From Bacteroidota bacterium (lineage in GTDB: Bacteria; Bacteroidota; Bacteroidia; Chitinophagales; UBA10324), in assembly GCA_003455275.1 (NCBI GenBank), contig DMRR01000086.1, positions 1 to 5,923 on the forward strand: a DNA stretch of 5,923 bases, in the 5' to 3' direction. Below, piece by piece: positions 1 to 5,923 of this stretch (the first letter of the stretch is position 1; each line of letters starts with the position of its first letter). The translations under genes were made by a program, and so were the position numbers. The notes under the pieces are model-generated. The model was given only the letters and a program-made list of their open reading frames with translations. It did not search any database and was not told where the DNA came from.

Positions 1-1172
1 ATCGTCAGTTGCGCGGTCGTGCTGGTCGTCAGGGCGATCCCGGAACATCACAGTTTTATGCTTCGCTTGAAGATGACCTTATGCGCATTTTCGGCTCTGA
101 CAGAATCGCAGGCCTCATGGATCGCATGGGTTACAAAGAAGGTGAAGTGATTCAGCACAGCATGATTACAAAATCCATAGAGCGTGCGCAGCGCAAAGTG
201 GAAGAAAATAATTTCGGAATTCGCAAGCGCCTAATTGAATATGATGATGTGATGAATGCGCAGCGCGATGTGATTTACCGCCGCCGCCGTCACGCATTGT
301 TTGGTGAGCGGTTGAAGTTCGATCTGAACAACATGCTTTTCGATCTGTGCGAAGAGATGATTTCAACCCATCAGAATAACCGCGACTATCATGGATTCAA
401 ATTAGATTGTATTCGCATTCTTTCTACAGATACTCATATTGATGAAAAAGAATTTGAACACGGAAAGCCTCATGAACTTGCAGAAAAACTTTACACAGAA
501 GCAACAGAATATTATAACCGCAAGTCAAACCACTTAGTTGAACATATTTTTCCGAACATTAAAAACCTGTTTGAAACCAGAGGGACAACCATAGAAAATG
601 TTGTGCTTCCGGTTACAGATGGTGTGAAGGGAATGCAGGTGATTTTCAACCTGAAGAAAGCGATTGATTCAAAGGGCAGAGAAGTGATTCAGTCAATTGA
701 AAAATCTGTTACACTGCTCATAATAGACGAAGCATGGAAAGAGCACCTCCGCCAGATGGATGAGTTGAAACAGAGCGTGCAGAGTGCAGTGTATGAACAG
801 AAAGATCCATTGCTGATTTACAAACTTGAAGCATTCGATTTGTTTAAAGAGATGGTGAGCGAAGTGAACCGCGATGTGATTTCATTTCTGTTCAAGGGAA
901 ATCTTCCGCAGCAGCAACAAACCCAAATGAACCAGGCGCAGCAACCGCAGAAGACCGATTACTCAAGAATGAAAACCGGTCGCGATGATACCAGCGCCAT
1001 TACCAACCCGAATTCAGGAGCAGTAGCCAATAGAAACGGAAACGGTGCTTCTGCGCAACAGCAGGAAGCAAAGCATGAACCTGTTCGCGTAGGGCCTAAA
1101 GTTGGCCGCAATGATCCTTGCCCGTGCGGCTCCGGAAAAAAATACAAGGCGTGTCATGGTAAGGATGCGTGA
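1..1172 (+). CDS. secA: Protein translocase ATPase SecA, C-terminal part (5'-truncated by window edge)
   Basis: SecA is the cytoplasmic ATPase that drives unfolded preproteins through SecYEG. Only about the last 390 residues are visible; the frame is open from the first bases, and the TTG at 9 is not a real start. In order I see helicase motif VI ([11 protein letters not shown], nt 6-38), the helical scaffold segment around [17 protein letters not shown] (about 237-294), a helical-wing region, the second scaffold helix with [17 protein letters not shown] and [18 protein letters not shown] (about 724-845), a Gln-rich linker (about 907-955), and a terminal SEC-C zinc motif C-x-C-x8-C-H (nt 1119-1157, within [17 protein letters not shown]) that in this family binds zinc and contacts SecB or the ribosome. 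The frame ends at a TGA with no lesion. The motif wording is that of Bacteroidota SecA. No other family fits. Confidence 0.97.
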   Translation, partial: RQLRGRAGRQGDPGTSQFYASLEDDLMRIFGSDRIAGLMDRMGYKEGEVIQHSMITKSIERAQRKVEENNFGIRKRLIEYDDVMNAQRDVIYRRRRHALFGERLKFDLNNMLFDLCEEMISTHQNNRDYHGFKLDCIRILSTDTHIDEKEFEHGKPHELAEKLYTEATEYYNRKSNHLVEHIFPNIKNLFETRGTTIENVVLPVTDGVKGMQVIFNLKKAIDSKGREVIQSIEKSVTLLIIDEAWKEHLRQMDELKQSVQSAVYEQKDPLLIYKLEAFDLFKEMVSEVNRDVISFLFKGNLPQQQQTQMNQAQQPQKTDYSRMKTGRDDTSAITNPNSGAVANRNGNGASAQQQEAKHEPVRVGPKVGRNDPCPCGSGKKYKACHGKDA

Positions 1173-1229
1173 GGTTATTAGTTGATTCGTTATCCGTTAT
1201 TGGTAATCCTTCACCCTTTTCATTTAATC

Positions 1230-1267
1230 CATTGGCATTCTCAACAGTGAATGAAGAATATGCCATG
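1230..1267 (+). other. Imperfect hairpin in the secA-deoC intergenic region
   Basis: CAT-T-GGCATTCT (1230-1241) can pair with AGAA-TA-TGCC-ATG (1255-1267), giving about 11 base pairs with two small bulges and a 13-base loop. It lies 58 bases after the secA stop. No T-run follows, so it is a weak candidate for an intrinsic terminator. It could equally be an mRNA 3'-end stabilising structure or chance. The rest of 1173-1432 has no open frame with gene character and no RNA gene that I recognise. Confidence 0.2.
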
Positions 1268-1399
1268 TGATTATCTCATGCTTATTTGTTGATTAAAAAA
1301 TTCCTGAAAAAATTATTCATTCAGAAATATTGAAATAGAATTGTTGTTCGTTTAAGCAGAAGAAAATTCTGGTAGAAAAAAATCATTAACAGTTAAGCG

Positions 1400-1416
1400 T
1401 GTCCTGATCAGGGACA
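1400..1416. promoter_or_regulatory. Dyad around CCTGATCAGG upstream of deoC (possible operator)
   Basis: The 10-base perfect palindrome CCTGATCAGG (1403-1412) sits inside a wider dyad with arms TGTCC (1400-1404) and GGACA (1412-1416). It ends 16 bases before the deoC ATG. An 11-base direct repeat TGGTAGAAAAA occurs on both sides, at 1370-1380 and 1423-1433; the second copy runs into the start codon. Position and symmetry suit a repressor site or a small mRNA hairpin at the translation start. deoC is repressor-controlled in several bacteria, but no regulator is in the window and I do not recognise this motif as a known operator. Confidence 0.25.
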
Positions 1417-1432
1417 ATAGATTGGTAGAAAA

Positions 1433-2101
1433 ATGACAGAAGTAATTGTGACAACAGATTTAGCAACAAAGATTGACCACACGATACTGAAGCCCGATGT
1501 TACGCTGAAAGAAATTGAGAAACTATGCGTTGAGGCAAAAGACAATTCATTTTTTGCAGTATGTGTTCCTCCGGTTTATGTGGGTGATGCAAAAAAATTC
1601 CTTGGAAAATCAAAAGTGAAAATTGCAACCGTGGTAGGTTTTCCTCTCGGTTATGGAAACACTTTAATTAAAGTAGAAGAAACCAAGAAAGCAATTGAAG
1701 ACGGCGCCAATGAAATTGATATGGTGATGAATATTTCAGCTTTGAAAAATCATCAATACAAAGTTGTGCTTGATGATATTCAAAGTGTGGTGGTCACTGC
1801 TCACTTTCATAAAGCAATAGTGAAGGTGATTGTTGAAACCTGTCTTTTATCAGACGAAGAAATTGTGAAAGCATGTGAGCTGTGTGTTCAGGCAGAAGCA
1901 GACTTTGTAAAAACATCCACCGGTTTTTCGAAAGAAGGAGCAACCGTAGAAGCTGTAAAACTCATCCGCTCTACACTTCCGAAAAAAATAAAAGTGAAAG
2001 CATCTGGCGGAATCAGAACAAAATCTTTTGCTTTGCAATTGATAGAAGCCGGAGCGGACCGCATCGGAACTTCTTCAGGAATTCAAATGATAAACGAGTG
2101 A
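1433..2101 (+). CDS. deoC: Deoxyribose-phosphate aldolase DeoC
   Basis: DeoC is a cytoplasmic class I aldolase that splits 2-deoxy-D-ribose 5-phosphate into glyceraldehyde 3-phosphate and acetaldehyde, the last step of deoxynucleoside catabolism. The protein has 222 residues, normal for the short DeoC class, and forms a TIM barrel. Visible family motifs are KIDHTILKPD (13-22), VCVPP (43-47), VVGFPLG (67-73), the catalytic Asp in NEIDMVMN (D96), the Schiff-base lysine in FVKTSTGF (K160), the second active-site lysine in VKASGGIR (K189), and the phosphate-binding GADRIGTSSG near the C-terminus. All catalytic residues are present. ATG at 1433 is chosen because it precedes the conserved KIDHT strand by a normal short leader; an A-rich stretch rather than a Shine-Dalgarno site lies before it. 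The stop overlaps the GTG of the next gene, which implies co-transcription. Confidence 0.97.
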   Translation: MTEVIVTTDLATKIDHTILKPDVTLKEIEKLCVEAKDNSFFAVCVPPVYVGDAKKFLGKSKVKIATVVGFPLGYGNTLIKVEETKKAIEDGANEIDMVMNISALKNHQYKVVLDDIQSVVVTAHFHKAIVKVIVETCLLSDEEIVKACELCVQAEADFVKTSTGFSKEGATVEAVKLIRSTLPKKIKVKASGGIRTKSFALQLIEAGADRIGTSSGIQMINE

Positions 2102-2511
2102 AAAAATATTTTCTCATAGTTATAATCAGCTTTAGTTGCTTCAGTTCCGGAGCTCAAACAGTAACTTCTGTTTTACCTAATCAGAATGTAACGATTGAGC
2201 AAGACACTATGATTCGCGTGCTGATGGATTACACTACTTCAGTTGCTTCCGTAAAAATGACAACAGATGGCTACCGCATTCAGTTAGCAAGTAGCAGCAA
2301 TCGAAAAAGCGTGTTGGATATGAAGGCACAATTTGTTGCCCAGTATCCTGATGTGAAAGCTTATCTGGAATATCATCAGCCGACATTTCGCCTTCGCGTT
2401 GGTGATTTTGAATCTAAGATTTCTGCCTATGCTTTTCAGCAAGAAATTCTTCCTTTTTTTCCTGACGGATTTATTGTCCAGGATAAGATCAGTATGATGG
2501 ATGATAAATAA
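2098..2511 (+). CDS. Small secreted SPOR-domain protein
   Basis: This 137-residue protein starts with GTG at 2098, inside the last codons of deoC (4-base overlap, GTGA). I chose this start because it gives a clean signal peptide, MKKYFLIVIISFSCFSSGAQ, with probable cleavage after the Ala-19 region. The frame is open further upstream but there it runs antiphase through deoC and has no gene character. After a linker (about 21-55) comes a SPOR (sporulation-related repeat) domain, about 57-131: GYRIQLASSSNRKSVLDMKA, then the second half with RLRVGDF and YAFQQEILPFFPDGFIVQD. SPOR domains bind denuded peptidoglycan glycan strands, so a periplasmic cell-wall role is likely. The cysteine at 14 lacks a proper lipobox. 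The overlap suggests translational coupling to deoC; the functional link to an aldolase is unclear. Confidence 0.9.
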   Translation: MKKYFLIVIISFSCFSSGAQTVTSVLPNQNVTIEQDTMIRVLMDYTTSVASVKMTTDGYRIQLASSSNRKSVLDMKAQFVAQYPDVKAYLEYHQPTFRLRVGDFESKISAYAFQQEILPFFPDGFIVQDKISMMDDK

Positions 2512-2529
2512 CTCTGCCTGTATTTCTCC

Positions 2530-2558
2530 GTTTCTTATTATGTTCGTGTTTAAGAAAC
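2530..2558 (+). terminator. AT-rich hairpin after the deoC-SPOR pair (possible terminator)
   Basis: GTTTCTTA (2530-2537) and TAAGAAAC (2551-2558) form a perfect 8-base-pair stem with a 13-base loop, 19 bases after the SPOR gene stop. The stem is AT-rich and no strict T-run follows, so termination is plausible from position but not strongly supported. The rest of 2512-2620 holds no gene. Confidence 0.3.
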
Positions 2559-2620
2559 TATATTGATTTCTGTTAATACTCATAAGCAGTAAATCTCCCT
2601 TACAGAATACTTTTGTCAAG

Positions 2621-4291
2621 GTGAAAACACTGTCAATTCTCTTTCTTTTAATATCGTTAAATGTCACACTGAGTTTGTCGAAGTGTGAGGCGCAAGTCAC
2701 CTGGATGAAATCATTTGGCTCAACTGATACGGATGATGGGGTCAAGGTTGTGAGTGATAATTCAGGAAATGTATATCTCGCGGCGGCATTCAAAAATCCA
2801 ATGACAATGGATACAGTCAATCTTCCTTACAAGGGAAATGTTGATGCAGTGATTGCAAAACTCGATTCAAACGGAACTATACTATGGACGCAGACTTTCG
2901 GTGGATTATATGACGACCGTCCTTCCTCACTTGCGCTTACACCAGATGGGTTTCTGATTGTGGGTGGAAATTTTTTCGACAGTTGTCAATTCGGGAATCT
3001 GATGATTCATGGCAAAGGATACGATGATGCCTTTGTTGCGAAGCTCGATACTTCGAACGGAAATGTGTTGTGGGTGAAAAGCGCAGGCAGTCAGTTTGGA
3101 TATGAAAATGGGAAATGCGTAACTGTCGATAGCAGCGGAAACATTTGGTTTGGCGGTAGTTTCATGAACCCGATGATTGCCGACAATGACACCCTCTATC
3201 CAAATGGCTCAGTGGATTTTTTTATTCTGAAATATTCTTCAAGCGGAAATCTTTTGCTCGCCAAATCATTTGGTGGAATAGGAGTAGATGATATCAATTC
3301 CATAAGTGCGGATGCAAATGATAATATTTATTTCTGTGGAGCATTCTCTGATACAATGACTTTAGGAAGCACACAAATAAATTCTGCCGGAATGCTTGAT
3401 GTGTTTTGGAGCTGCATGAATTCGGCAGGAAATATTCTTTGGGCAAAATCTGCAGGCGGCCTGAATTCAGAAAATACTTTTTCAATTCGTTCTTACAAAG
3501 ATGGAAGTTATTACATCGGTGGGTGGGTGCAAGACACTTGCTGGTTCGAAGGAAATTTATTACTCGGAAATGAAGGAGATATTTTTATTGCCCGCTACAC
3601 GGAGCAAAATCATTTGTCGTGGCTCAAGCAGGGTTACAATCTGAATGCAAATGAACAAGGCCGTGATCTTGCACTTGACAAATACAATAATGTTTACCTC
3701 ACAGGTCAATCCAATTTTGTGATTCAGCGGTTGGAAGATACGGGTGGAAGAATGGAGTCATCAGAAAAAGCCTGCCCGTTCGGTGATTTAGTTTTTCTGA
3801 AATACGACACTGCCGGTGTTATGAATTGGATGGAGCACACACTCGGCAGCAACTACAATATTGGAAATGGAATTGCTGTTGACAATCTTGGAAATTGTTT
3901 TGTGACCGGAACCTACAGCGACAGTATTTGGATCAGTTCATTCCTGCGAACAGGAATTGCAGCAAGCGATATTCTTCTGCTTCGTTATCGCGACGGAACT
4001 TTTAATGATTATAATGCTTCGCTTTCTTTACCTGAGGGCGATATGAATGCATCGGTATTTCCGAACCCCGCAGAAGGAAATTTCTATGTCAATATTTTTT
4101 CTGCAACTGGCAGAAGACCTTGCTCGGTGCGGTTGTTTTCTATGCAGGGAGTGAAAACAAGCGAATGGAAAATTTATTTGGATCAGGGAATGAATATTCT
4201 TCAGTTTAACTCATCAGCTCCACCCGGAATGTATTTGCTCATAATGGAAGCAGGAACTCAAAGCGCGAGAGTTAAAGTTATTTTCGAATAA
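2621..4291 (+). CDS. Secreted seven-unit beta-propeller protein with T9SS C-terminal sorting domain
   Basis: The protein has 556 residues and starts with GTG at 2621, which directly begins a signal peptide (MKTLSILFLLISLN...CEAQ, cleavage near residue 24). Seven units follow with about 61-residue spacing: GNVYLAAAF (49), GFLIVGGNF (110), GNIWFGGSF (173), DNIYFCGAF (234), GSYYIGGWV (295), NNVYLTGQS (356) and GNCFVTGTY (424). Each is followed by a partner strand such as DAVIAKLDSNGTILW or DAFVAKLDTSNGNVLW. This is the SBBP-like beta-propeller pattern, seven blades by count. Residues about 475-556 are a type A T9SS sorting domain: VFPNPAEGNFYV, RLFSMQGVK, GMNILQF, PPGMYLLIMEAG, ending KVIFE. The inferred route is Sec export, then outer-membrane transit by T9SS and surface attachment or release. 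The ligand or function is unknown; no catalytic motif is visible. The signal peptide contains a palindromic repeat (2662-2688). Confidence 0.9.
   Translation: MKTLSILFLLISLNVTLSLSKCEAQVTWMKSFGSTDTDDGVKVVSDNSGNVYLAAAFKNPMTMDTVNLPYKGNVDAVIAKLDSNGTILWTQTFGGLYDDRPSSLALTPDGFLIVGGNFFDSCQFGNLMIHGKGYDDAFVAKLDTSNGNVLWVKSAGSQFGYENGKCVTVDSSGNIWFGGSFMNPMIADNDTLYPNGSVDFFILKYSSSGNLLLAKSFGGIGVDDINSISADANDNIYFCGAFSDTMTLGSTQINSAGMLDVFWSCMNSAGNILWAKSAGGLNSENTFSIRSYKDGSYYIGGWVQDTCWFEGNLLLGNEGDIFIARYTEQNHLSWLKQGYNLNANEQGRDLALDKYNNVYLTGQSNFVIQRLEDTGGRMESSEKACPFGDLVFLKYDTAGVMNWMEHTLGSNYNIGNGIAVDNLGNCFVTGTYSDSIWISSFLRTGIAASDILLLRYRDGTFNDYNASLSLPEGDMNASVFPNPAEGNFYVNIFSATGRRPCSVRLFSMQGVKTSEWKIYLDQGMNILQFNSSAPPGMYLLIMEAGTQSARVKVIFE
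2662..2688 (+). repeat. Palindromic repeat inside a signal-peptide coding region (copy 1)
   Basis: Arms TCACACT (2664-2670) and AGTGTGA (2682-2688) are perfect reverse complements around the 11-base loop GAGTTTGTCGA. The loop core (CTGAG, TTGTCGAA) matches a short dispersed repeat that I recall as common in Bacteroidota and other environmental genomes; this is from memory, not a search. In this gene it is read V-T-L-S-L-S-K (residues 15-21), extending the signal peptide just before C-E-A-Q. Copy 2 is at 5054-5074. Confidence 0.7.
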
Positions 4292-4313
4292 ATTTTTTCC
4301 TGCAAAAGTTTTC

Positions 4314-4937
4314 ATGCAAAACCAAAAAACTGAACCTGCGATAGTGTTGCCTGTAATGGAAATTTTTTATTCCATACAGGGAGAAGGGTTTCATCAGGGC
4401 AGGGCAGCAACATTTATTCGGCTGGGTGGTTGTGATGTTGGTTGTGTTTGGTGCGATGTGAAGGAAAGCTGGGATGCAGATGCGCATAAAAAATTTTCAA
4501 CGGAAGAAATTATTTCTTCTATAAAAATTTCCCCTTCTGAAATTGTAATTGTAACCGGCGGCGAACCATTGATGCACAACCTTGATTTGCTCACTGCAGA
4601 ATTAAAATCAGAAGGAAAGAAAACTCATCTCGAAACTTCAGGTGCTCATCCGTTCAGTGGTAAATGGGATTGGGTTTGTTTCTCTCCGAAAAAATTCAAA
4701 GAGCCATTGGATGAAATTTATTCCAAAGCAGATGAATTGAAAATTGTTGTGTTCAATAATTCAGATTTTGATTTTGCATTGGAACACGCCTCAAAAGTTT
4801 CTTCTGATTGCAAACTCTTTCTTCAACCCGAATGGAGTAAGGCAGATAAAATGATTCCGCTCATCATTGATTTTGTAAAGCAAAATCCGCAATGGGAAAT
4901 CTCTTTGCAGATTCATAAATACCTCGGGGTTGAATAG
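4314..4937 (+). CDS. queE: 7-carboxy-7-deazaguanine synthase QueE
   Basis: QueE is a radical SAM enzyme that contracts the ring of 6-carboxy-5,6,7,8-tetrahydropterin to 7-carboxy-7-deazaguanine, the committed step toward preQ0 and tRNA queuosine. The protein has 207 residues, within the family range. Visible motifs are EIFYSIQGEG (16-25) for substrate contact, FIRLGGCDVGCVWCD (34-48) with the CX3CX2C iron-sulfur cysteines C40, C44 and C47, TGGEP (81-85) for SAM binding, LETSG (106-110), SPK (124-126), QPE (171-173), and the usual C-terminal Q-x-H-K-Y-L-G. ATG at 4314 is preferred; ATG at 4356 (M15) would cut the leader to one residue before the conserved block. It lies 22 bases after the propeller gene, so co-transcription is possible though the functions differ. 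No other que gene is in the window. The gene ends with TAG. Confidence 0.96.
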   Translation: MQNQKTEPAIVLPVMEIFYSIQGEGFHQGRAATFIRLGGCDVGCVWCDVKESWDADAHKKFSTEEIISSIKISPSEIVIVTGGEPLMHNLDLLTAELKSEGKKTHLETSGAHPFSGKWDWVCFSPKKFKEPLDEIYSKADELKIVVFNNSDFDFALEHASKVSSDCKLFLQPEWSKADKMIPLIIDFVKQNPQWEISLQIHKYLGVE

Positions 4938-5000
4938 AGTTTTTCAATTATCAATAACTGGCTCAATATTTCGTTATACTTTTTCACACTCAAATCTATA

Positions 5001-5923
5001 ATGAAGAAACAGGTTTTATTTTTTTTCGGTTTATCACTTTTCACTTTTTGTATTGTCATCCTGAGCTTGTAGAATTGTGCCGCTCAGCAATATCACAACC
5101 TCAACACCGCATCGAAAAAAGCACTGAAAGATTTCAACGAAGCACAGGCATTTTTGAATGCTGGTGAAAATGCAAAAGCAATTGCGCCGCTCGAACAAGC
5201 GGTTGCAGAGGATGAAATTTTTATTGATGCATGGTTGCTCCTCGGTGAAGTTTATAACGATCAGGAGCAATGGGAAAAAGGGAAAACTGCATTTGAAAAA
5301 GGAATAGCGCTGAAAGAAGATTGCCGTTCGAGTGCTTATTATTTTTTAGCGCAGAGCTATTGGAACCTCGATGATTATGATGGAGTGATTGCAACGCTTA
5401 CAAAGTATCTCACCTTTCCCGGCATTCCGGACGACTGGGCTATGAAATCAAAACTGTTTATTGCTGATGCAAAGTTTGCGAAGGAAGCAGTGAAGCATCC
5501 AGTTCCATTCAATCCGATTGCCGTGGGTTCGGGAGTGAATACCGATCGACTGGAAATGTTTCCTTATCTCACCGCTGATGAAAAAACAATTTTGTTTATG
5601 CGTCGCGATGGTGAAGGCAAATCAGCCAACGAAGATTTTTATGAATCACATTATGTTGATAGCACATGGACTGTAGCAAAAAATCTTGGCAGCCCGCTCA
5701 ACTCAGATTATCAGGATGGAGCAATTTCAGTGACAGAGCAGGGAACTGAAATGTATTTTGCTTCGAGCAGAATGGGTGGCTACGGCAATGTTGACATTTA
5801 TTATTCGCAGAAAAAAAATGGGGCATGGCAAACTCCTATCAATCTTGGAAAAAGAATTAATACACCCGCTTGGGATTCGCAGCCAACTATTTCTGCTGAT
5901 GGAAAAACACTCTACTTCGCCAG
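5001..5923 (+). CDS. TPR-PD40 protein of the PorE/OmpA-family type, 3'-partial, with an in-frame TAG in the signal peptide (possible pseudogene)
   Basis: ATG at 5001 opens a typical signal peptide (MKKQVLFFFGLSLFTF...), but codon 24 (5070-5072) is TAG. From 5073 the same frame is open to the window end (307 complete codons from the ATG), beginning N-C-A-A-Q-Q, a normal cleavage region. Residues about 47-150 are TPR-like helical repeats (FLNAGENAKAIAPLEQA, AWLLLGEVYNDQEQW, AYYFLAQSYWNLDDYDG). PD40 beta-propeller strands follow with about 54-residue spacing: LEMFPYLTADEKTILF (184), DGAISVTEQGTEMYFAS (239), WDSQPTISADGKTLYFA (291). This order matches PorE-type proteins, which also carry a C-terminal OmpA peptidoglycan-binding domain and anchor T9SS; that part is beyond the edge, so only the type is assigned. 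Later in-frame starts (TTG 5154, TTG 5235, GTG 5385, ATG 5442) would lose the signal peptide and, progressively, the TPRs. Either the gene is broken, the stop is read through, or the base is an error. Confidence 0.8.
5054..5074 (+). repeat. Degenerate palindromic repeat inside a signal-peptide coding region (copy 2, carries the TAG)
   Basis: TGTCATCCTGAG followed by CTTGTAGAA matches the left arm and loop of copy 1 (2662-2688) at the shared core CTGAG-YTTGT-nGAA, but the right arm expected to mirror TCATCC is absent, so no hairpin remains. It is read V-I-L-S-L-stop. Copy 1 has TCG where this copy has TAG. Five-base direct repeats ATTGT occur at 5052-5056 and 5074-5078, overlapping its two ends. 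Confidence 0.6.

Noticed and set aside
1173..1230. Repeated GTTAT words after secA (GTTATCCGTTATTGGTAAT)
   Set aside because: They are short and irregular, without a consistent unit or stem; I see no supported repeat or terminator.
1882..2097. Upstream extension of the SPOR-gene frame into deoC
   Set aside because: It would overlap deoC by over 200 bases in another frame and bury the signal peptide; GTG 2098 gives a proper secreted protein.
2608..2615. TACTTTTG matching the Bacteroidota -7 promoter consensus TAnnTTTG
   Set aside because: It lies only 5 bases before the GTG, and no TTTG -33 element is seen at the right distance, so it is probably chance in AT-rich DNA. A similar but weaker TACTTTTT at 4977-4984 before the last gene was rejected for the same lack of a -33 element.
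2621..2690. Lipoprotein signal with Cys-22 of the propeller protein
   Set aside because: The residues before it (L-S-K-C) have lysine at the -1 position, which does not fit a lipobox, and T9SS cargo normally uses signal peptidase I.
2284..2820. 178-codon open frame on the - strand across the SPOR gene and the start of the propeller gene
   Set aside because: It is antisense to two well-supported genes, has no recognisable domain, and contains the translated repeat (S-H-F-D-K-L-S-V-T), a known source of spurious hypothetical proteins.
5070..5072. TAG as a reassigned sense codon (alternative genetic code)
   Set aside because: queE, just upstream, ends with TAG at the exact expected C-terminus of its family, and no other in-frame TAG is needed in the other genes, so TAG acts as stop here.

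Overview
The window reads as chromosomal DNA of a Bacteroidota bacterium, probably an environmental lineage. The evidence is the Bacteroidota-type SecA C-terminus, a type IX secretion (T9SS) C-terminal sorting domain on a secreted beta-propeller protein, a TPR-PD40 protein of the PorE/OmpA-family kind, a QueE with the cluster motif CDVGCVWCDVKESWDA, and the lack of clear Shine-Dalgarno sequences. All six genes are on the + strand and share similar AT-leaning base use. I see no IS element, phage gene, CRISPR array, tRNA or rRNA.

Layout. 1-1172: 3' third of secA (5' end outside the window). 1173-1432: 260-base intergenic region with an imperfect hairpin and, close to the next start, a dyad around CCTGATCAGG. 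1433-2101: deoC (deoxyribose-phosphate aldolase). 2098-2511: a small secreted SPOR-domain protein whose GTG start overlaps the deoC stop. 2512-2620: spacer with an AT-rich hairpin. 2621-4291: secreted seven-unit beta-propeller protein with a T9SS sorting domain. 4314-4937: queE (7-carboxy-7-deazaguanine synthase). 4938-5000: spacer. 5001-5923: 5' part of a TPR-PD40 protein, open to the window edge except for one in-frame TAG in its signal peptide.

How the genes relate. secA (Sec export), the two secreted proteins and the SPOR protein all concern the cell envelope. The beta-propeller protein would leave the cytoplasm through Sec and cross the outer membrane through T9SS. The last gene resembles the envelope-anchoring T9SS accessory PorE. 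deoC (deoxynucleoside catabolism) and queE (queuosine/preQ0 pathway) are housekeeping metabolic genes with no evident functional tie to their neighbours. Only deoC and the SPOR gene are clearly coupled.

Most notable: a short element (core CTGAG-YTTGT-CGAA, palindromic arms in the first copy) lies inside the signal-peptide codons of two otherwise unrelated genes, at 2662-2688 and 5054-5074. Both copies are in the same reading phase and end at the same place, directly before a Cys-x-Ala-Gln segment. In the first gene it reads V-T-L-S-L-S-K and is harmless. In the second, TCG is replaced by TAG, putting a stop at codon 24 of an otherwise intact frame. This looks like a mobile or spreading palindromic repeat that inserts in frame into signal peptides, with one copy now breaking its host gene. 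It is not a large new system, but it is the part of the window most worth following up.
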